A stretch of DNA of 64,000 nt from Pisolithus tinctorius (taxonomy: Eukaryota > Basidiomycota > Agaricomycetes > Boletales > Pisolithaceae). Shown one piece after another: positions 11,654 to 22,480 of the stretch. The stretch's first letter is position 1. The number at the start of each line of letters is the position of its first letter. The notes beneath the pieces were generated by a model. The model did not search any database. It saw only the letters and a list, made by a program, of their open reading frames with translations, and was not told the origin of the DNA. Location: the NCBI GenBank assembly GCA_024663395.1, contig JANFAH010000001.1, positions 6,634,001 through 6,698,000 of the forward strand, given 5' to 3'. The position numbers and the translations under genes are program-made.

Positions 11654-11837
11654 CCAGGCCTTGTGCCAAACTCGTGTGCCACTTGTCAAACAAGAGAACT
11701 GTGTGAACTTCAACTGAACTACGGTTTCCATACAAGCTCTTATTATGTACACAGCTGTATTCAGCCCAACAAATGGCCCCTGATGGTATTAATATCAGTA
11801 TGCTTATGTAATCACTTGGGGCAGAGTTTCAATCTAA
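11654..11837. other. Harbinger sequence right of LTR-B
   Basis: On the minus strand it resumes sequence upstream of the transposase frame. It includes the inverted copy (11731-11712) of the block seen at 6008-6027. No complete exon can be assigned. Confidence 0.4.
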
Positions 11838-12260
11838 TTTTGTCATGACATCATTACCATCACTATCCCACCCTCAAAGTGGAGTTTGAATTTCTCATTG
11901 ATGTGGCTGTGTTTATTATGTACACAGCTGTATTCAGCCCAACAAACAGCCCCTGATGGTATTGATATCAATATGCTTACCTAATTAGATGTAGTGGAGT
12001 TTCAATCTGATTTTGTTATGACATCATTGTGGCTGTGTACCCCTTACCATCACTATCCCACCCTCAAAGCGGAGTTTGAATTTCTCATTGATGTGGCTGT
12101 GTTGACATATGCACAGCTGTATTCAGCTTCACAAATGGCCCCTGATGGTATTATTATCAGTATGCTTATGTAATTAGTTGTGGCAGGGTTTCATTACAAA
12201 TTTGACATGACATCATTGTAGCTGTGTTTTCATTACCAATTAACTACTGGTCCACTTTTG
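11838..12260 (+). repeat. 174-188-bp tandem repeat, about 2.5-3 units
   Basis: Units start with ttttgtcatgacatcatt near 11838, 12012 and 12200 and share 'cggagtttgaatttctcatt' and 'ctgatggtattgatatca' type blocks. A single copy lies at 5908-6000 next to the left minisatellite, so the repeat belongs to the Harbinger candidate. Differences between units are largely C/T and G/A changes. Confidence 0.8.
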
Positions 12261-12594
12261 TGATTACATAAAAGTAATGTTGTGCTGTGCAGTGTGCCAT
12301 CAGCATGTCATGTGATGTCACATGACATGCTTCACTGCACATGCTGCAACCAGTGGCTGATGACCAAACAGCAGCAAACAGAAAATTTCATAAAAGATGC
12401 ACTTCAACACACCACTCTTCATCTTTCTCTCTCCCATGTTCCTCTTACCACTCCCTTGATGCTGGACTTCACCTATGTAGACTGCAGCTGCATGGGTTTA
12501 AGGTATGTCTTGTAGTATCCTGTTGTTGTCCTGCAGCCCACTGTGTGCCTGGCCAGCACACTATGGGTGTGTAGGTTACTGATACTATCTTTCT
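12261..12594. other. No recognised gene
   Basis: Short open frames on the plus strand (12282-12515) show no family motif. They are rich in His, Cys and Leu and look like non-coding sequence of the Harbinger interior. Confidence 0.4.
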
Positions 12595-12795
12595 GTGGGT
12601 TCTGGGGGTTTAGTCTGTGCCTGCTTTTGCAGGCCAGCTGGGGTTCTGGGGGGTTACATAGTCTGTACCTGCTAGTGCAGGCCAGCTTAGGACTTTTTCA
12701 TTGTTGGACCTGGGGGCTTAGTCTGTGCCTGCTAATGCAGGCCAGCTTTGTGGGGGATTTATAGTCTGTGCCTGCCAGTGCAGGCCAGCTTCTGA
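12595..12795 (+). repeat. Four-fold hairpin repeat
   Basis: Four units contain gtctgtgcctgcNNNtgcaggccagct-type sequence at about 12612, 12662, 12721 and 12764. Each can fold into a stem (CCTGC / GCAGG) with a 3-5-nt loop. Spacing is 40-60 bp. Confidence 0.75.
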
Positions 12796-12924
12796 CTGAC
12801 ATCTGTATTATCTTTGTACTAGTCTTTTAAATACCTTATTTTCTCTAGAGATCTCAGTGTCTTTCTGGGGAGGGGCCCCTCCAGGATGCCTGAGGTCTCA
12901 GTTCCACTTGGAACATTTACTCTA

Positions 12925-13045
12925 TAACTTAGTCCTGTATTTTTCTTGGCTGTGTATTTGCTCAATCCTGTATTTTCTGGGCTGTGTATTTGGTTGGTCA
13001 TTCCTGTATTTCCTTGGCTGTGTATTTGGTTGGTCAATCCTTGTA
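12925..13045 (+). repeat. About 35-50-bp tandem repeat (about 3-4 units)
   Basis: Units share 'ttggctgtgtatttg' and 'caatcctgtatttt'. No coding potential. Confidence 0.65.
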
Positions 13046-13102
13046 GTTGCTAGGCTGTGTAACATGAATTGCTCCCATGCTGCTTGATTTTTTGAAGTTG
13101 TG

Positions 13103-13122
13103 TAACCCTAACCCTAACCCTA
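13103..13122 (+). repeat. Interstitial telomere-like repeat (CCCTAA)3
   Basis: The sequence taaccctaaccctaacccta is just over three perfect CCCTAA units. It lies in mid-element, far from any visible chromosome end. Confidence 0.8.
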
Positions 13123-14129
13123 GCAAAGGACATGCACTGGGCAAAGTAGAAATCCCACCACCCTGGTGATTGAGTCAAAGGGTAAACCTGAGGGTCAGAT
13201 AAGAGTGAAATCTAAGGGATCCATACCACATGGGGTGGGGGTGAGGTTGTGTGTAAGTAGTAGGCAAATGGGTATGGCATAGGCCAAAGACTTGGGACCC
13301 AAGACCAAGGTAATCAATCCATTGGTCTAAGCTCATGTCCAATCCATTGGGTCTAGACTTTACCATACTGGACCATACCTGTCAGTCTTTAGATTACTGG
13401 CACTTGGGATCTTTGTGTTGGCTGTGCATACCTACATTGTAGCCTGCATTGCTTGTTGGTAGTACATACATATGTTGGTAACTCATGTGGTAGATACCTC
13501 AGTTTGAATAAAAACTGTAATACCTCTATAGGTCTTCTTTATCAGCCTTCTGTCAGGACTTGTACAAGAACACTGCTACATAACATGTCAACTACAGAGC
13601 AGGTCCACTTTGTGTTCAGTACCATTTGATCAACTTCATAACATCTCAGCTGTAATGTCCCACCCTTGGTACTGCATTGGTACTTGTCAGTGAACATCAG
13701 CAGATCCCTAGAGCTTTATACCCCCCTTGGGTGAGAGGATCAGTTCTAACCTGATAAGAGACTTTAAAAGAAAACAAGCAGATAGACAACTAAGTGCAGA
13801 ATGTTAGATTAGGATCAAACATGAAGAATGGAGACATGGAAAGAGACTGTCAAGATTGGTTGCTCCTAGGGACAAAGGGGGGGGGGTTCCACAACACTTA
13901 GTGATGAATGCTGATGTGGTACTGGCTACTGGCGGTCACAACCAAAAGGTGCCTAGTGGTGAAGGGAGACCTGCTGAAAGGCCAAAAAGCAAGTAGTGTG
14001 GAGGGGGCTTACTCTGTACATTGCCATGCTATCTTGCAATGCCCTCATACAAGTTTTCACAGAAAGCTGAAGGTACCAAAATTGAACCTCTTATTGGTAT
14101 GGGTATGTGCATCTCCCAGTGAGCTCAGC
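13123..14129. other. No recognised gene (Harbinger interior)
   Basis: About 1 kb with short scattered ORFs and a poly-G run near 13880. Nothing matches a family I know. It leads into the right minisatellite. Confidence 0.45.
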
Positions 14130-14870
14130 CAATGCCACTTGCAGGAGGTGGGTGCATCCTCCAAACAGGTTGGCTGACCCCACTTCCAGGCAGTGGGTCT
14201 GCCCTCCAAACAGGTCAGCCTACCCCACTTCCAGGAGGTGGCTCCACCCTCCAGCCAGGTCAGCCAACCCCACTTCCAGGCATTGGGTCCACCCTCCAGC
14301 CAGGTTGGCCAACCCCACTTCCAGGCATTGGGTCCACCCTCCAGCCAGGTCAGCTGACCCCACTTCCAGGCAGTGGGTCCACCCTCCAAACAGGTCAGCT
14401 GAACCCACTTTCAGGCAGTGGGTCTGCCCTCCAGCCAGGTTGGCCCACCCCACTTTCAGGCACTGGGTCTGCCCTCCAGCCAGGTCGGCCGACCCCACTT
14501 TCAGGCACTGGGTCCACCCTCCAGCCAGGTCAGCTGACCCCACTTCCAGGAGGTGGGTCCAACCTCCAGCCAGGTTGGCTGACCCCACTTCCAGGAGGTG
14601 GGTGCACCCTCCAAACAGGTTGGCCGAACCCACTTCTAGGCAGTGGGACCATCCTCCAAACAGGTTGGCCGAACCCACTTCTAGGCAGTGGGACCATCCT
14701 CCAAACAGGTTGGCCGAACCCACTTCTAGGCAGTGGGACCATCCTCCAAACAGGTTGGCCGAACCCACTTCTAGGCAGTGGGACCATCCTCCAAACAGGT
14801 TGGCCAACCCCACTTCCAGGGACTGGGACCACCCTCCAAACAGGTCAGCCAACCCCACTTCCACACACTG
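14130..14870 (-). repeat. 45-bp tandem minisatellite, right (about 16 units)
   Basis: It is the same 45-bp unit as at 5655-5905 but inverted. Because 45 is a multiple of three, frames of 227-278 codons are open on both strands, reading as 15-aa Pro/Gly-rich repeats; these are not accepted as genes. The last four or five units before 14820 share the variant 'cacttctaggcagtgggacc' and are nearly identical, a sign of recent local amplification. Confidence 0.92.
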
Positions 14871-14973
14871 GCCTACCCACCTTTGGGCACCATCAGCCAA
14901 CATCAGTTAGTCCCACTTTTAGGACAAAATGTACATGTTGGGTGACCCACTTTCAGGCCTACAGGTGACTGAA

Positions 14974-15229
14974 GGGTCTGGCTCTTGAAGAGTGTGTTAA
15001 CACTGCATGTCACACCAATTCTGTTATGTTTTTTTTCATTTCTTTTGCTCATGGATCTTACAATATCTAGTATGGATTTACCTACTCATTATGCAGAGTT
15101 TTTGGTACCTTATACATGTTTAGTTTTTCTTTTCTTGTGTTCTGTGTTTTACCCCCCAGGCTCAAGTCCCCTGCAGAACACCATTTTGCAGTGCACCTAG
15201 TGCCTTCCTGCACTCTACACAATGCCTCA
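14974..15229. other. No recognised gene, right flank of Harbinger candidate
   Basis: T-rich sequence with no motif. It does not resume the gag frame found left of 5553. Confidence 0.4.
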
Positions 15230-16435
15230 CATCTGCGGATACAGTTCTGACAAAATTACTGCTGACACCGCTTGTCGCTTGTCAAGACAAATGCTACCTC
15301 CCTCATACCGAGCACGTACCGAGCATGTATCTCGCTCGTTATCACGCCGTGCCTCTCGCTTTTTGGCAGGCTCGTATTACTCGACGTTAGCTCTCTGTTG
15401 GTATCAAGATCACTTGCATGCACCCAGCTGTTAAGGAGATATTCGCATTTTTGTGGATAGGTCCATTCTCAGGGTACTTTACTTGTATCTTGCTCGTTTC
15501 TGTGTCGCACCTCTTGCTTTTTGGGAAGATTGTATTCCTTGACAAATGCTCCATGTTGATATCAGGATTGTTTAGATAGGTCCAGTAGCTCGGGAGATAT
15601 TTGGATTTTTGTGCGAAGGCCCATGCTCGAGGTCATGCCATAGTTGCTTGCGCAGTTCTGCATTGCTCCTTTCGCTTTTTGGGTCGTTCATCCCTCTCGC
15701 TGAGCCGTTCCTGGGGACACATATTTTGTAAAATTCCGCACAACCATTGTTGTGATATCAGCATTTTCATATCCAGAGGGTTTTGGGATGGTTTGGCATG
15801 TAACTCGGGATCGGGTGGTCCAATCGGCATATTTCTGCATTCTCCCTGTTCGTGAGGAGGTCCCCTACTGCCTCCCGGAACTTCGTGTTGATCATCCCAG
15901 CTGTTGTTGTGCGAGTCAACCCCTTCTCCCTGCCCTTGAGGTCCTCTCGTTGTATCTCATGCACTTGAGCATCATTCCTCTTGCTTTTCTGGCAGTCCAT
16001 TCCCCTTGCATAGCCCATTCTGGGGACACCTCTTTTGTCAAATTCTGCACAGACATTGGCAAGATACACTCATTTTTGTGGTTAGAGGCACTTTCAGACA
16101 ACTTTGCGAATATCTCAGGCCCGTGTAGACAGATTCCCTCCATCACTTTTTCGGCATGTTCGTTACATCCCCCTCCATCATTACTGGCAGTTTCGCTGTG
16201 TCCCGAGTGTCTGTCGTTGGTCTGCAGTGTTCCCTCTTCAGTCAACAATGCTGTATGCATGATAGCTTGCCCATTTCACTGCCAGACCTCTTGCTTTTCG
16301 GGGACTTTGTACTACTCGTCAAGGGCTTTCTGATGGTATATCATACATCACACTCACTACTGCCGTTGTGGAGATGTGCGCCATTTTGTTGTTGCAGGCA
16401 CCTTAGGATGACTCTGTGAGTATCTCACCCATTTC
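15230..16435 (+). repeat. Diverged array of about 130-350-bp units, CG-containing
   Basis: A core 'cctct(c/t)gctttttgg' recurs near 15353, 15511, 15669, 15979 and 16290. It is often followed at a distance by 'ggagatattcgcattttt(g)' and by 'aaattccgcacaaccattg' variants. Unit length varies and identity is low. No protein family is recognised on either strand. Compared with its surroundings the array keeps CG dinucleotides. Confidence 0.5.
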
Positions 16436-16969
16436 TTGAACGGATCTCTCACTTTTCAGGATCCTGATGCTACTGTTCAACAGCTTCAGAATGGTACCTT
16501 TTCCACCATCATCACTGCAGAACTCATGGCTACATTTGGTTTTTGGTGGATGAGGGTACCTTTGGGCAGGTTTATGGATATTGCAGGTTTGGGGTCGTGG
16601 GCTCTCTCTGTTTGTTTTGTGCTGTGCTCATTGCATTCCCTTCTACCATCATATCTTGTATTGTGGCATTCTGAGCACCCATTTTTCGTCAATGAGTCAT
16701 TGTCTTGCCTCCTCCCTCATGACCATGGATTATTGTGTAGTCAAGGTGCCTTTGGGTTGACTGTGGACAGTCAAGATCTTGAGTACCCCTGGGATGTAGG
16801 GAATGTAATTTCCCTACCAGGGGAACTGGTTTATTTTCCTTGTTTTACTTGGTTTTCATTCCTAGATACTCCTTTCTATGAGTTGTACTTAGATTTCGCA
16901 TTTTTGGTTGCTGAGTCAGCAGTAGTGTTACTTGTGCATGGTTTTTTTCCTTCAGAAAAGAATAGATGA
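16436..16969 (+). other. Unassigned 177-codon open frame
   Basis: The frame is open and hydrophobic (several Leu/Phe/Ser-rich stretches) but has no recognised motif, no clear splice context and no similarity to neighbouring TE proteins. It may be chance. The stretch to 17149 is also unassigned and could be decayed gag of the chromovirus that follows. Confidence 0.2.
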
Positions 16970-17149
16970 GTTACCACAGATGAGAGATGAGTTCGAGCAG
17001 GTTGTTTCCCTGCACCCAGACAGCCCTAGAAGCCTTCAGATGACTATCAGGATCCTTCCCCAGGTTATAGAAGCCCCTTTGGCTTACTCACTCCCCTCAG
17101 ATATCCCTGCTCTCCTCAGCTACTTCTACTCCCTCTCAAATCTATTTTC

Positions 17150-17583
17150 CTACAGTGCATGTGCATAACAGTAGATACCATCATAAATGGCTGTAAAGCC
17201 TACACAATGATTGACACTGGAAGCACTGGAAACTTTGTAAGCCCAGCTTTTGCTAAGGTCACAAAGATGAAAGTGTTTCTGCTCAATCAGCAGCTTATGC
17301 TGCAATTGGGCTGCATAGGTAGCTGATTGAAAATTACTCATGGAGGACTCTCCATGATAAAGATGGGCCACCAACAGACCAACTGTTATTTTGATGTGGC
17401 TAATATCAATCACTATGACTGTATTCTAGGAATCCTGTTCCTTAGGCAGCACAGAGTAGTGCTCAACTTCACTGAAAAGTTGATGACAATTGCAGGCAAA
17501 AAGGTCCTCATGCTCACAGAGCCTGAGGTCGCCAGAGAGGGGCACCCATGCCCCCCTAAAGCCACCACCTCCTCAAACAAATG
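17150..17583 (+). pseudogene. Chromovirus aspartic protease
   Basis: The core reads TMIDTGSTGNFVSPAFAK, with the intact DTG catalytic triad used by retropepsin dimers. It is followed by 'QLMLQLGC' and by 'YDCILGILFLRQHRVVLNF', the chromovirus version of the second conserved block. One TGA interrupts the frame near 17323. The enzyme would release pol proteins. It lies directly upstream of RT. Confidence 0.8.
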
Positions 17584-17756
17584 ACTAGCACACCCTGCAA
17601 GGCTGTCACAGCCTTGTGAGGGCTTGCCAGGGGGAGGGCAGTTAGAGTCAAAAAGCGAGCCTACACTCACAGTAATAAAACCAATACAAAAAAGAACATT
17701 GGGGGACAAAGATATACCTTGCCTAAGGGAACAATGGTTTGAAAAGTTTAGATGAA

Positions 17757-19100
17757 GGTTCGAAGGTGTCGAACTGAAGTTACCTCCCTTACAGGAGATA
17801 AACCACAGGATTCCCTTGATCGACAAGGACAAGCAGTACTTGTACCACTTGCCTCGTTGTGCTGATGCACTAAAGCAGCAGTTATCAGATAAAATCTGTC
17901 AGTACACAGATGCAGAGTGGTGGGTGCTAAAAAGCATTCCACAAGCCACACCCATGCTGTGTATACCAAAGAAGAATGGTAAACTACAAACAGTCATTGA
18001 CTGTCATAAAAGAAATGAAAATACAATAAGGGATGAAACTCCCTTCCCTGATCAGGACCAGATCAGGATGGACATTGTGAGAGCAAAGTATCACTCAAAG
18101 ATCAACTTGTTGAATGTGTATGAACAGGTACACATCGAGCCTGAAGATGTCTGGAAGACAGCCTTCTCAATGATTTATGGCACTTTTATAAGCCAAGTCA
18201 TGCAGCAGGGGGATTGTAATGCCCCTGCAATGTTTCAACACCTTATGACTGTGATCTTTAGAGACCACATAGGATGTTTCGAATACATCTATCTCAACAA
18301 TATATTCATCTACAGTGATACACTGGAGGAGCATGAGCAGCACCTCCAGATAGTGTTTGAAACACTATGTTGGGCTGACTTCTTCCTTGAAAGAGAGAAG
18401 TGTGACTTATATGCCAAGAAACTCGACTGCCTTGGGCACATAATTGATGCCAAGGGCATGCATGCAGATAGATACAAGATGTCTTGAATTAGGAACTGGA
18501 GAGTACCTAAGTTGCTCAATGAGGTTCAATGGTTCATTGGCCTTGTAGAATACCTGGCACAGTTTATGCCAGATATTTCAGTGTACATGATGCCACTAAC
18601 TGGGATACAAAGGAATGGACATCTGTTCCTGTGGAGGGAAATCCATGACTGATGCTTCCAGATGATTAAGGACCTGGCTTGCAAATACCCAGTACTGTGG
18701 CCAATAGATCCAAGGAAGGAAGAGACAATATGGCTTGTCTGTGATGCATCACTCTACAGAGTGGGTGCACTGTATGGGCAAGGACCCAAATGGAAGACCT
18801 GCTGACCAGCAGGTTTCATGTCAAGAAAGCTGAGGGATGCTCAACAAAACTACAGGACCTTTGAGCAAGAGACCCTTGCAATAATCAAAGCTTTACTGAA
18901 ATGGGAGGATAAACTCCTCAGGTTTAAGTTCATGATAGTGACAGATCATGAGGCCCTGGGATACCTCAAAACCCAACAAAAACTGTCAAGCTGACAGGTC
19001 TGGTGGATAGATTATATGTCACACTTTGATGCGAATATAGTATATGTCAAAGGCTCAGAGAACCGAGTGGCAGATTGCCTATCCCATTACTAAAAGGAGG
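17757..19100 (+). pseudogene. Chromovirus reverse transcriptase and RNase H
   Basis: RT copies element RNA into DNA. The 17816-18487 frame has the fingers motif (PMLCIPKKNGKLQTVIDCH), the palm region and the active-site box. That box reads YLNN (18290-18301) where Y-x-D-D is required, so both catalytic Asp codons have become Asn. Beyond the first TGA the same frame continues: 'LLNEVQWFIGLVEYL' (connection), RNase H landmarks 'LVCDASLYRVGALYG' and 'VTDHEALGYL', and 'VKGSENRVADCLS'. Internal stops are TGA at codons where Arg (CGA) fits, plus one TAA. The protein is dead but the family call is secure. Confidence 0.87.
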
Positions 19101-19854
19101 AAGGAGGAGACAACATCTCTGATGAGAATGTCAAGTGGGCAAATGCTGACATATGCCTGGACCAAGTGGGAGATGATCTCCCTCAGGACAGATGGCAAGA
19201 GCTGAGACTATCAGTGATGGAAGAGCAGGAAGGAACTCTTTGTAAGAGTAACCAGCTAAAGGAAAAATGGGAAAACTGCATCCTGGAGGCTCAGGAGATG
19301 GCCTCAGCTGCAGAAAGGAACAATGAGGAAACTCCTCTCACAATTGTGGAGGAGGATCCATCAATATTCAAATCCACTGAGGCCTCATGAACCTCGCCAA
19401 TAACCTACAGAGATGCGCCAGAATTCCTGGATGCCATCCATAAGGGATACAAGAGCAAGCCTATGCTTGTGAAGATACTAGCACAACTGTCACATCACCC
19501 TCAATTTGAGGAAAGAGATGGCCTATTTTACATGGAAAATTGTGGTGGAGAGGAAGTGTTGTGCCTCATGCAAAGTACAAAAATGACCACATTATTGCAT
19601 GGGTCATAGACCAGGCACACAGGATGCTGGGACATTTTGGATCCCAGAGAATGGCGGACTATATCCACAGGTGGTACTGGTGGCCAAAGCTTGGTCAAGA
19701 AGTGGACAGGTTTTGCAGAACCTGCCCTGTATGTCAGGCAATGAAGGCTGACAATCAGCAGCCTCCAGGACTACTGCACAGCCTACCTGTGCTGAGACAA
19801 CCATGGGGGTCAATAGCAATGGACTTTGTGGGACCATTCCCACCAAGCGAAGGG
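19101..19854 (+). pseudogene. Chromovirus integrase, N-terminal part (before LTR-A)
   Basis: A spacer (19101-19420) rich in Glu/Lys leads to 'YRDAPEFLDAIHKGYKSKP'. After a frameshift near 19565 the frame carries the HHCC zinc domain: 'HRMLGHFGSQRMADYIHR' and then CRTCPVC. The catalytic core follows with 'GSIAMDFVGPFPPSEG', containing the first catalytic Asp. The frame is cut at 19854 by LTR-A copy 3. Confidence 0.84.
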
Positions 19855-20569
19855 TGTCATGACCATGCATTCATTATAAGTCCCTACTCACTCCGCACCC
19901 TCTTCTGCTGGTCATTCACTCACTCCACACCAACTCTGCCTGGTTTCTATTGGTTGTGAACCATCTCCACTCCAACTACTGTCAGACTTGGGTTGCTCTC
20001 CTACTGGACCAAGCGGACCATTCTCTGAGGGGTCATGTGACTGCCTTTTGGACTTCTCCCTGACAGCATGCACACCACACAGTCCAGTGCCTGGACTGTT
20101 TCCTTTTCAGGATGTTCTGTGTTACCCATCTGTATGTCCTCTGTCTACCCTTCATTTGTTGTCTAGGAAGTTTTACTCAAAAATTTCTGGTTCTCCATAT
20201 GTCAGTTCTGATTCTGGTTACTGTACCTCCATAGTAGTATAAAAGCATGTATCATACTCCACCATTCCTCAGTATGAATATCAACTTAGTTCCTACTCCC
20301 TCTGTCTCCATCTTCTGTCTGTCAGAGTTACCTCCAACTCTCTCTGTCTGTACTCTCCCTCTGAAATATGAGGGCTGAGATCATGCAAGGGGGTAGCACA
20401 TGAGCTAAACCCAACACCCTCACTCCACTCCGCCTTTACTTTGGCAGACTTTGTTCCTGCCACCACTCCTCCAGTCAGAGTTCTGTTCTTCTGTGTTGGA
20501 CTTGCTTCTGAACCACTCTCTAGACCTTCTTTAGCATCAGAGTTGGTCGGAGTAGGCCCAGACTTGACA
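19855..20569 (-). mobile_element. LTR-A copy 3 (old, TSD AAGGG)
   Basis: On the minus strand it begins TGTCAAGTCTGG and ends CATGGTCATGACA. It is flanked by AAGGG at 19850-19854 and 20570-20574. At 715 bp it is shorter than copies 1 and 2, because it lacks most of the CG-rich tandem block, and it has almost no CG. Removing it with one AAGGG joins the integrase frame 'PSEG-YNYLWVV' in phase. Confidence 0.9.
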
Positions 20570-20574
20570 AAGGG

Positions 20575-21556
20575 TACAACTACCTGTGGGTAGTCCTATG
20601 CTGGAAATAGCCTGCTTGCATGGGCTACCAGAGACAATTGTCTCAGACAGAGACACAAAATTTACATCAACGTTCTGGCATGAGACACACAGAATGTTAG
20701 GAGCAAAGCTCCTAATGTCAACTGCATTTCACCTGCAGATGGATGGCATGTCCGAATGAGCCATATACAATGTAGCACAGATGCTACAGTCAATGGTCTG
20801 TCCAGACCAGAGGGACTGGGTGTTGAAGCTGCCAATGGTAGAGTTTGCAATAAACTCAAGCATCAACAGTTCTACAGGGTTTGCCCCATTCAAACTAAAC
20901 TATGGACATATGCCTGTAATGATGCAACACATTGAGAAAGGGATGACTATGTCATCCCAGGAGTAAGGACATTTTTCCAACAAGCACTAGAAAATTTAGA
21001 GATGGTGCATGATGCCATAATCAAGAGTAGGGTGGTGCAGACATACCACACCAACAAGAAACAAGCAAAGGGAACTCACCTTTGAGTTGGAGACCTGGTG
21101 TATCTCTCCATGAAGAACCTGACCATGCCCAAAGGACAAGCTCATAAGCTCATGCCAAGATTCATCAGGCTGATGAAGGTTCTGTGCTGTGAAAGCACAA
21201 ATGATACATATACACTTGAGCTGCCAGAGCAGCTAAGAGCAAGACACATACACCCAACATTTCATGTTGGGCTTCTGTGCACATATGAGCCAAATGATGA
21301 CTTACTGTTTCCACAATGTGATGCACACACCTTCTATGACATCAGTATGACTGATGACTATGAATGGATAGTGGACAAGGTACTCACCCACTAGTGGTCT
21401 GAAAACAAGGTAGAATTCCTTGTTAAGTGGAATCTGGGAGACTCCACATGGGAACCAACATCCCACTGCAAGAAGCTCAAGGCCCTAGACAGGTACCTTG
21501 AACTTCAAGGTGTGCAGAATGTATGCCAGTTGCCTCGCAAGGCACAGGATATGTGA
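20575..21556 (+). pseudogene. Chromovirus integrase C-terminal part and chromodomain
   Basis: The core resumes as 'YNYLWVVLC' and, after a deletion, 'LHGLPETIVSDRDTKFT' (second catalytic Asp), then 'FAINSSINSSTGFAPFKLNYG'. Near 21355-21514 a chromodomain is evident: 'YEWIVDKVLTH', 'VEFLVKWNLGDSTWEP', then 'KALDRYLELQGV', with the Tyr/Trp cage positions of a methyl-lysine reader present. A TAG and several TGA codons interrupt it. Chromodomains in these elements bind histone H3 marks and steer integration. Confidence 0.82.
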
Positions 21557-22180
21557 GAACATGTAGTAGCCACATAGTGACTATGAGTAGTCATGTACTA
21601 CTAATGGAACCAAACAGACTCAGAGAAAAAACAAAGTCAAATAAAAATAAAAATAAAAAAACAGAGATAAAGATCAAAAGCCTAAAAATAACCGAACACT
21701 GCATTCTGTCAAAGGTAGATAGTATAACATAGCCACCCACCAATCACTCCTTGTTCACATGTGTTTTCTATGTTGAGTATTACTTAAGTTTTTTAATTAC
21801 GCCTCATGCCCTCCTTTTTTACTCTTGCTTCTTCCTCACTCATACCACATTGTAGAACCACCTCCTTCCAACACAACAAACCATCCAGTACGTCTTCCCA
21901 TGATAATCATCACAGTACCCAGAGCTTGCACTCCCCCCAGCCCTCCCTGCACTGTTCTTGCAGGGAGTCAGCCACATGTGATCATGGTGAGCTCTCTGCA
22001 CATTGAGGCACATGACCTGATAGTGAGGCTCCTTGCTTGCTGTCCCCTGCTGCTCAGTGCAGCATGCATACAGTCAGCAGTGGCCAGAAACATGCTCACT
22101 CCCCATCCATCACATCATCACATGCCTCATCTTGAGAGTGCAATGATCATCATGACAAATGCCCTCAAAGACCTTTCTGG
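21557..22180. other. No recognised gene between chromovirus and the unknown ORF
   Basis: An A-rich tract (21640-21665) follows the chromodomain and may be the end of the chromovirus. From about 21800 short Ser/His/Pro-rich frames occur on the plus strand. They could be the N-terminus or leader of the ORF that continues at 22181. No LTR was detected. Confidence 0.35.
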
Positions 22181-22480
22181 GTGTGCCACCCACAACTGCT
22201 GTTCATCTGGCATCATGATTCCAGTTGCATGACGTGCAATGCTTACATGTTGCACATCTCCCAGGGCATGGCCCTCTCCAAAGCAGGCCTCACTCCTGCA
22301 ATATTCAACCTCACAGATGAAGCTGCATACATTGTCTGCCATTCTCCATATGATGACATGTGTCATTGCATTGTGTACCTTGAGGATGACCTCAACGACT
22401 GTGATGATGAGATTTGTCACTTACAAGACAAAATTGACAAACTCCATCATACATTTCCAGCTCCCACATCAGTTGAGCAG
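22181..22480 (+). pseudogene. Unknown ORF ('orphan ORF'), segment 1 of 4
   Basis: An open frame of 100 codons runs to the LTR-A junction. It ends in a short coiled-coil-like stretch (YLEDDLNDCDDEICHLQDK) of alternating acidic and Leu/Ile residues. Two Cys/His-rich groups lie near its start. The frame continues in phase across LTR-A copy 2, after subtracting one AGCAG, into segment 2. No family name can be given. Confidence 0.5.

Larger units (their letters stand above)
5553..14973. mobile_element. Candidate PIF/Harbinger DNA transposon with inverted ends and subterminal minisatellites
   Basis: The ends are inverted relatives: TTCAGTCACTTG at the left and the reverse complement of CAGGTGACTGAA at the right. 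The similarity runs inward for about 100 bp, then through a 45-bp minisatellite on each side (5655-5905; 14130-14870, opposite orientation), and reappears around a 'ggaaaccgtagttcagttga' block (6008-6027; reverse complement near 11712-11731). Inside are the two genes expected of Harbinger, a Myb/SANT-like protein (plus) and a DDE transposase (minus), arranged tail to tail. LTR-B (8936-11653) was inserted later into the transposase. No clear 3-bp target duplication was found, so the exact ends are tentative. Confidence 0.62.
17150..21556 (+). mobile_element. Chromovirus (Ty3/gypsy with chromodomain), decayed, 5' end not found
   Basis: Plus-strand order: protease, reverse transcriptase, RNase H, integrase, chromodomain. 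The C-terminal chromodomain defines the chromovirus clade and usually directs integration to heterochromatin. The pol frame is recoverable but carries at least five TGA and one TAA stops plus frameshifts. LTR-A copy 3 (19855-20569) splits the integrase with an AAGGG duplication. No LTR pair or clear gag was found on either side; 21557-22140 may include remains of the 3' end. Confidence 0.85.

Noticed and set aside
13103..13122. A chromosome end or telomere
   Set aside because: Only about three CCCTAA units, with ordinary element sequence continuing on both sides.
14107..14968. Overlapping frames of 227-278 codons on both strands that look like Pro/Gly-rich repeat proteins
   Set aside because: They are produced by a 45-bp tandem repeat whose length is a multiple of three. 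Both strands and several frames are open, there is no start context, and the same unit occurs inverted at 5655-5905.
16436..16969. A membrane-protein gene (177 hydrophobic codons)
   Set aside because: No family resemblance, no homologous copy in the window and T-rich base composition. The hydrophobicity follows from T-rich codons.
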